Positions 28,064 through 33,835 of a stretch of DNA of 33,835 bases are shown here, piece after piece (position 1 is the first letter of the stretch; each line of letters starts with the position of its first letter). This stretch comes from Desulfobacterota bacterium AH_259_B03_O07 (GTDB lineage Bacteria; Desulfobacterota_D; UBA1144; Nemesobacterales; CSP1-2). A program made the translations under genes and the position numbers. The notes under the pieces were generated by a model. That model saw nothing but the letters and a program-made list of their open reading frames with translations, did no database searches and was not told the origin of the DNA. The stretch covers positions 1-33,835 of the forward strand of contig JALLOG010000024.1 of the NCBI GenBank assembly GCA_027717645.1. The letters run 5' to 3'.

Positions 28064-29949
28064 CACGGTTCTATAGTCAGCAATCTTTCAACATTAAGCT
28101 TACCATAGCCCCATCTTGGATTCCAACAAGGAGTCGTGAAACCATCTTGTCTGGTCGACTTAATCAACCGACGCTTTGCCTCCGCCCAATCAATAGAAGG
28201 GGCCTTTTCGAGAAGAAGAGCCAACACTCCGGTGGTATATGGAGCGGACATACTAGTGCCCTGCAAGGCAACGTATTCCATATTCTTCAATCGCAACCAA
28301 GAAGGCATTTCTTCGAGCGAGGCATCGTCAGATAGAGCTGACACTAACCACTGCCCGGGTGCAGCCACATCTGGCTTATTATGACTATCACGGGTAGGCC
28401 CTGGACTACTAAAATATGAAATGTCTTCAAGATTAATTGCATCAAGACTAGCGGGTAAATCATCATCGTGAGAGTCCCAACTATTCCGTGTAGCATATGA
28501 GGCAACCGTAATTGCAGAAAATGCGGTCCCCGGCATACCTACCAAGTGGGATCTGGTATGAGCATTTGTGAATCGGCCCATTGCTCGTTGTACGATCCAA
28601 GCGTGAACAGAACCTACCTCGACACCATTTTTACCTTCTGTCCTGTCCTCCTCAGCTATTACACTCCAACCAGTAAGCCATTGTATCTCGGGAACACTGA
28701 TGATTAAAAACGTAGTGGTATTATCACCGCTGTAAATAGCTCGCTGATGACTGCTCTGGACCAGGAAAACTCCACGATCAATTTCCATTTCTCCGTCCTG
28801 AGGCGGTTCAAATAGCTCCCCATTCGGACTCCGCAGTCTGATATTTATATCATCCTCTTTCTGATGCCAGACCTGTACAAACAACAAGCCCACCATACTA
28901 CCTTGAACCATCCTTGAATTAAGTTCAAAGTCAGCAACCCAGCGTGCTGGTGAGGGCTCATCCTTGAGCATAACAGTACTTGCATGCATTTGTGAACCAC
29001 CCTCGTTACCCGCGGACACTACGACTATTCGACCACTATCTGATAGTTGATCAATGGTCCGCTCGGTAATGCTGCTGCCATCATGACCTCCGAAGTGCCC
29101 ACCCAGGCTGAGGTTAACCACGCATGGCTGATCGCGCTGATCCGCAATATTGAATATATGTGCTACACCAGCAGTAATATCTGCCGAGTCAAAAGTCGTT
29201 TTTACAATTGCAATATCCGCTTCAGGAGCCACGCCCTCGAACCTATTGTTGGGCGATCCCCGCCCATTGCCCACAGCAATTCCCGCAACATGCGTACCAT
29301 GACCTATCTCATCCGGTGATTCCGCGGCATGGCCCACATTTATTTGCGCCTCATCATACTGTTTATCACCCACCTGATCAAAGTAGTTCACAATTCTGGT
29401 TTTATTACCCGTCTTGAATGCTAGATGGGATGCATCGATACCTGTATCTACAATCCCAACGAGAACGCCATTACCTAGCTGGGATACCGCGCGATTCCCC
29501 GCCCTCACTAGTCCTGTAGAAACGTGAGCTAAGTCACAGTGAGGTTCAAGCCTGGTACTGGCTTCTACGTAGTTTACCGAAGAAAGGGAGGCGAGGTCGC
29601 TGAGTCGTGATCTAGGGGTATGAACTAACATAGTCGATTGGGTAATCATCTTAGTTTTGCCTTTCCAACTCTTTACGTGTTTTTCGACATCCTGAATCTT
29701 ACTCGCGTCAACTAGAACTGTTACTAGATCTCGGTTAACTAAATTCCTAACAGCTGTTGGCGATATCTGTGCTGCAAGCGACTGCATACCAACTGGGAGA
29801 TCTGTTATTGAGGGGGATTTTACTCCTACCCCACTCAAAGCAGTTTCTGGAGTGGTTTTCAGTGTGCGTAAGCTGGCTTTTAAAGCTCGCTTCGTTTCTC
29901 TTTCTGCATGTTTCGCCACTAGAACAAGCAAAGGATCAAGTCTAGACAA
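28063..29949 (-). CDS. Subtilisin-like S8 family serine protease, no signal peptide
   Basis: Asp GVLVGIVDTGIDASH, His DEIGHGTHVAGIAVGNG, Ser ALQGTSMSAPYTTGVLALLLE; TTG start at 29949. Confidence 0.95.
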   Translation of the reverse strand: MSRLDPLLVLVAKHAERETKRALKASLRTLKTTPETALSGVGVKSPSITDLPVGMQSLAAQISPTAVRNLVNRDLVTVLVDASKIQDVEKHVKSWKGKTKMITQSTMLVHTPRSRLSDLASLSSVNYVEASTRLEPHCDLAHVSTGLVRAGNRAVSQLGNGVLVGIVDTGIDASHLAFKTGNKTRIVNYFDQVGDKQYDEAQINVGHAAESPDEIGHGTHVAGIAVGNGRGSPNNRFEGVAPEADIAIVKTTFDSADITAGVAHIFNIADQRDQPCVVNLSLGGHFGGHDGSSITERTIDQLSDSGRIVVVSAGNEGGSQMHASTVMLKDEPSPARWVADFELNSRMVQGSMVGLLFVQVWHQKEDDINIRLRSPNGELFEPPQDGEMEIDRGVFLVQSSHQRAIYSGDNTTTFLIISVPEIQWLTGWSVIAEEDRTEGKNGVEVGSVHAWIVQRAMGRFTNAHTRSHLVGMPGTAFSAITVASYATRNSWDSHDDDLPASLDAINLEDISYFSSPGPTRDSHNKPDVAAPGQWLVSALSDDASLEEMPSWLRLKNMEYVALQGTSMSAPYTTGVLALLLEKAPSIDWAEAKRRLIKSTRQDGFTTPCWNPRWGYGKLNVERLLTIEP

Positions 29950-30022
29950 ATACTTTAGGTCCTTTCACTCTCCTTGCTTTCCTCGCTCCGCTCTTTGCTT
30001 TTGTCTTCTTTTTAGTTGCCAT
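29942..30022 (-). CDS. 26-aa highly basic micro-ORF overlapping the S8 protease start
   Basis: ATG 30022 to TAG 29942: MATKKKTKAKSGARKARRVKGPKVFV; preceded by ggaggtaagtc; 11 of 26 residues K/R, no acidic residues. Confidence 0.6.
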   Translation of the reverse strand: MATKKKTKAKSGARKARRVKGPKVFV

Positions 30023-30307
30023 GACTTACCTCCTTTATTAGAGATCGTTTCCATTGAACAAAGTAATAATTTAATATTCCAAATAATATAGTATTATAGA
30101 CTCAAAAGCTAGTAGCCCTTTCGATTTAGATTACCCATCTACTACCATTTGTACCAAAACCAAAACATCATTGTCAAGAGATTTTTCGTTTATCGATCGT
30201 AAGAGAAACTTTAGGTGATCAATCATATGGTTAGCAATTTCAAGATTTAAATTTCTTTCATAGATTTGAATCACGAAAAAATTTAACAATAATTACTTTA
30301 GAAATAA

Positions 30308-31408
30308 TTGAAGCGACTGAGATTGCGGATGCCTAAAGTCAACAAATTGAAAGAGCCAGATGATATACTTCTAAAGCAGGTTTTCGATTCACTTCCTGAT
30401 GGAATTATCATTCTAGATAAGTCATTTTCGGTAATTAATCTAAACGAAGCGGCTCAGAATATTTTTAATATATCAAGAAAAAAAGCAGTGAATAAAGAAC
30501 CTTCTACATTTCTTCCAGAAGAAATAGAAGAGACCGCAAAGAAAGCATTAAGCGAAGAAAGAACCATAATGGAAGAAGAAAGCAATCCAAGATTAAGGGG
30601 TGGAGAGAGAATATCAGTCCAAACCATAGCATCACCATTATTTTCAGATAAAGGGGATCTCCAGGGTGTGATTTTACAAATTAAAGACCTCGCCGCGTCG
30701 AAATTTGTTAACGAAAGAACCCTTCAACAACTATCGAGTTCAAGCTTTGAAGGATTTTTCATTGGACTGGCGCACGAGTTAAAGAATCCATTGAGTGGTA
30801 TTAGGGGTGCTGCTCAGATACTATCGAACGATGCAGAGGATAGGGAAGCTAAAAAGTGCGCTGAGATAATTATTAAAGAAGCCGACAGACTTCGAGATCT
30901 AATTGATAAGTTTAAACGACTTGAGCCGTCTGCTAAAGACTCCTTTGAGTTAGTCGATATACATGAAATTCTTACTGAAATCACCTTTCTAGAATCGAAG
31001 TCCAGTAACCAAAATGAACTCAATATAATACAGAATTTTGATGTGTCCCTTCCTCCTATATCTGGCGACGAAAACTCACTTAAGCAGGTATTTTTAAACA
31101 TTATAAAGAATGCTAAGGAAGCAGGTAGCTCTAAGGTAACTATAGAAATATCAACGAGGTGGATTACGGACTACAAGTTCAAGAATGAAAATGCCATTTC
31201 GATAGATATTAAGGATAATGGTGCAGGAATATCGAAAGAAGCTATAGAAAAAATATTTACCCCCTTTTATACTACTAAGAAAGAGGGAACCGGTCTTGGC
31301 CTGTTTCTTGCGTATCAAATTATAGCAAAACATGGAGGAGCCATTTTGGTAGAAAGCGAGAAAGGAAAAGGAACAACGTTTCGAGTGTACCTCCCAATAA
31401 AGAAATGA
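30308..31408 (+). CDS. ntrB: PAS-domain sensor histidine kinase, NtrB-like
   Basis: PAS LPDGIIILDKSFSVINLNEAAQNIF, H-box GLAHELKNPLSGIRGAAQIL, N-box NIIKNAKEA, G-boxes DNGAGISKEAI, GTGLGLFLAYQII. Confidence 0.9.
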   Translation: MKRLRLRMPKVNKLKEPDDILLKQVFDSLPDGIIILDKSFSVINLNEAAQNIFNISRKKAVNKEPSTFLPEEIEETAKKALSEERTIMEEESNPRLRGGERISVQTIASPLFSDKGDLQGVILQIKDLAASKFVNERTLQQLSSSSFEGFFIGLAHELKNPLSGIRGAAQILSNDAEDREAKKCAEIIIKEADRLRDLIDKFKRLEPSAKDSFELVDIHEILTEITFLESKSSNQNELNIIQNFDVSLPPISGDENSLKQVFLNIIKNAKEAGSSKVTIEISTRWITDYKFKNENAISIDIKDNGAGISKEAIEKIFTPFYTTKKEGTGLGLFLAYQIIAKHGGAILVESEKGKGTTFRVYLPIKK

Positions 31409-32841
31409 ATAAAAAGATTTTAGTCGCAGATGATGAAGAGAGTATCAGGTGGGTATTAGGAAAATGCCTAGAGAAAGCTGGCTACCGCGTCGAATACGCT
31501 GTAAATGGTTCAGAGGCTCTCGAAAAATCCACTACAGAAAATTTCTCTCTTACAATACTAGATATCACTATGCCAGAATTGAGCGGACTTGAAGTACTTC
31601 ATGAAATAAGACTAAGAGGAATGGACCTTCCCATCCTTATTATCACGGCTCAGAATACAGTTAAAAACGCAATTGATGCAATGAAAAAAGGCGCTTACGA
31701 TTATATTGCAAAGCCATTTGACTTAGATGAAGTTAGACTCACTGTCGAAAGAGCAATAGAGGGCCATGAGAATGCCAAAAAGCTCAATTCGCTCAAGGCT
31801 ACACTCCATGAAGTCAATGAAAAGCAACATGGTATAGTTGGCAAATCTTCTTCCATGCTTAAAATCTATAAAACTATTGGCCGCATAGCAGATAAAGATT
31901 TGACAGTTCTAATTCAAGGTGAAAGCGGGACAGGTAAAGAGCTAATAGTTCGCGCAATACACATTAATAGTCCAAGAAAGGAAGTTACGCTTGTATCCGT
32001 AAATGTTAACGCTCTTCCAAAAGGGTTACTAGAGAGTGAACTCTTCGGTTATGAAAAGGGGGCCTTCACAGGAGCAACCATCAGAAAGCAGGGAAGATTC
32101 GAAGAGGCAAGTGGAGGCACACTTCATCTTGACGAAATTGGTGAAATGCCATTAGATCTTCAAACAAAGCTTTTAAGGGTACTAGAAGAAAAAAAATTCT
32201 ATCGGCTAGGTAGTGAAAAGCCGGATGATATAGATGTCCGAGTTATTGCCTCAACTAACAAAAAATTGGAAGACGAGGTAGAGGCCGGAAACTTCAGACA
32301 AGACCTATATTACAGACTAAATGCGATAACAATAGAGGTCCCACCGCTAAGAGAAAGAAAAGAGGATATTTCCCTTCTTCTAGAATATTTCCTAGAAAAA
32401 TACTCAATAGAACTCGGAATAGGGGAAAAAACAATTACCGATGAAGCCAAAGGGATAATGCTTGACTATAGTTGGCCAGGAAATGTAAGAGAATTAGAAA
32501 ATACAATCAAGCGCATACTTGTTCTATCCTCTGATATGAATATAACATCTGACATTCTCATTGATGCTGCGCCTTATTTAAAAGGTCTAGAAAAACAAGA
32601 TCCATTCAGTGACTTATTCACCTCAAGGTTAAAGAAATTAATTAATGATAATAAGGAAAACGCATATGGTGGGGTGTATGATTTAGTCATTAGAAAGGTT
32701 GAAAAACCCTTAATCGAAGAAATTTTAAAAATATCTAAGGGTAATAAGAAAAAGGCTGCAGAGATATTAGGGATAAACAGAAATACACTTTCAAAAAAGA
32801 TAGAAGAATATGGTATTAATTTTAAACATATACTTCAATAA
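31405..32841 (+). CDS. ntrC: Sigma-54-dependent response regulator, NtrC-like
   Basis: Receiver ILVADDEESIRWVL...LDITMPELSG; AAA+ GESGTGKELIVRAIH, GAFTGA, WPGNVRELENTI; Fis-type HTH AAEILGINRNTLSKKI. Confidence 0.94.
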   Translation: MNKKILVADDEESIRWVLGKCLEKAGYRVEYAVNGSEALEKSTTENFSLTILDITMPELSGLEVLHEIRLRGMDLPILIITAQNTVKNAIDAMKKGAYDYIAKPFDLDEVRLTVERAIEGHENAKKLNSLKATLHEVNEKQHGIVGKSSSMLKIYKTIGRIADKDLTVLIQGESGTGKELIVRAIHINSPRKEVTLVSVNVNALPKGLLESELFGYEKGAFTGATIRKQGRFEEASGGTLHLDEIGEMPLDLQTKLLRVLEEKKFYRLGSEKPDDIDVRVIASTNKKLEDEVEAGNFRQDLYYRLNAITIEVPPLRERKEDISLLLEYFLEKYSIELGIGEKTITDEAKGIMLDYSWPGNVRELENTIKRILVLSSDMNITSDILIDAAPYLKGLEKQDPFSDLFTSRLKKLINDNKENAYGGVYDLVIRKVEKPLIEEILKISKGNKKKAAEILGINRNTLSKKIEEYGINFKHILQ

Positions 32842-32851
32842 ATTCGTTACA

Positions 32852-33517
32852 TTAATCATTTAACAACCCTAGGGTCAACAATCCCTCTTTAGCCGCTGAT
32901 TGTTCTGCTTCCTTTTTGTTATTACCGACACCCTTTCCAAGAACATCCCTTAGTACTTTAACTTCAACATGGAAACACTTTTTATGGGGTGGACCTTCTT
33001 CAAATACCACTTTATACTTTGGTATCTTTTTATGCCTCTTCTGTGCTAGCTCTTGCAACTTAGTTTTATAATCAGTAAATACTTCTTCTTGATCAATAGA
33101 ATCTTTTAAAAGTCTTGAGACTACATTAAAGGCCTTTCTATACCCCCCGTCTAAATATATCGCCCCAATTACGGCCTCAAAAGCTCCTGCAAGGTTTGAT
33201 TCCCTCTCTCTTCCTCCAGTTAGCTCCTCACCTTTTCCAAGAATTATTTCCTTATCAATACCCAATTGCTTTGTAAAATGTGCAAAGTTGACTCTGCTTA
33301 CTATAGCACTTCTCTTTTTCGACAATTTGCCCTCAGATGCTTTCGGAAAATTATCATACAGTATACGTGCAACAATTAACCCCAACACAGCATCACCCAG
33401 GAACTCAAGGCGCTCATTGCTCTCTGTTGAAAATTCATTTGCATGTGAACTGTGAGTAAGCGCGGTTTTAAGTAATTCTGGATTCTTAAACTTGTATCTA
33501 AGCTTCTTCTCTAACAT
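32852..33517 (-). CDS. rnc: Ribonuclease III
   Basis: NERLEFLGDAVLGLIVARILY signature, AFEAVIGAIYLDGG, C-terminal dsRBD KKEAEQSAAKEGL. Confidence 0.95.
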   Translation of the reverse strand: MLEKKLRYKFKNPELLKTALTHSSHANEFSTESNERLEFLGDAVLGLIVARILYDNFPKASEGKLSKKRSAIVSRVNFAHFTKQLGIDKEIILGKGEELTGGRERESNLAGAFEAVIGAIYLDGGYRKAFNVVSRLLKDSIDQEEVFTDYKTKLQELAQKRHKKIPKYKVVFEEGPPHKKCFHVEVKVLRDVLGKGVGNNKKEAEQSAAKEGLLTLGLLND

Positions 33518-33681
33518 GGGCTAACAAAACTATCACAAGAACAACGAAAATCAATAATACCTACATTACTCACAAAGGGCTATAAACTATAAAAAATAAC
33601 CCGTTGCTTGGCAAATTAAATCTCAAAAACAACAAATCTCTATAACTTATTATTGAATGTTTGTGTTTATTTTTTATAACC

Positions 33682-33704
33682 TTGTGCTTAATAATTAAGC
33701 ACAA
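33682..33704. promoter_or_regulatory. Perfect inverted repeat upstream of the PII gene (possible activator site)
   Basis: TTGTGCTTAAT-A-ATTAAGCACAA, 11-bp arms, 1-nt centre. Confidence 0.55.
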
Positions 33705-33762
33705 ACATGCTTCAAATTAATAAATTTATGCTTTTTAATCAATTGAAATGGTATCTTTGAAG

Positions 33763-33778
33763 TGGTATGTTCTTTGCA
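33763..33778 (+). promoter_or_regulatory. Sigma-54-type -24/-12 promoter
   Basis: TGGTATGTTCTTTGCA: GG and GC separated by exactly 10 nt; 29 nt before the PII ATG. Confidence 0.8.
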
Positions 33779-33806
33779 TGGTTAAACTGGGAAGGAGGAC
33801 TATTCT

Positions 33807-33835
33807 ATGAAAAAAGTAGAAGCTATAATCAAACC
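33807..33835 (+). CDS. glnB: P-II family nitrogen regulator, 5' end only
   Basis: ggaggac RBS then MKKVEAIIKP, a canonical PII N-terminus; cut by the window edge. Confidence 0.8.

Overview
AT-rich bacterial chromosomal window, about 33.8 kb, of protein-coding DNA; I recognised no rRNA, tRNA or CRISPR array. Core functions: aspartate aminotransferase, coaD, rsmD, oligoendopeptidase F, GatB/YqeY-like, metF, an ntrB/ntrC pair, rnc, and the first codons of a PII gene behind a sigma-54-type promoter. Accessory parts: (i) an IS1380-like transposase cut by the left edge, plus a small inverted transposase remnant; (ii) a TetR regulator, an ECF-type sigma factor and a small exported protein, each preceded by the same perfect inverted repeat TATCTA-N4-TAGATA; (iii) a PA2779/PA2778-like operon in which the cysteine-peptidase and TPR parts are two separate lipoproteins joined by a GTGA overlap; (iv) a minus-strand protease/nuclease cluster (about 24.5-30.0 kb). 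In transcription order the cluster has an unannotated 26-aa highly basic micro-ORF, a leaderless subtilisin-like S8 protease, a translationally coupled 89-aa protein resembling a free-standing protease prodomain, a vapBC module with vapC debris, a caspase-family protease broken by a 1-nt frameshift just before its catalytic His, and an EEP-family nuclease. Cluster (iv) is the best candidate for an undescribed system. All family calls come from reading motifs by eye; no database search was run.
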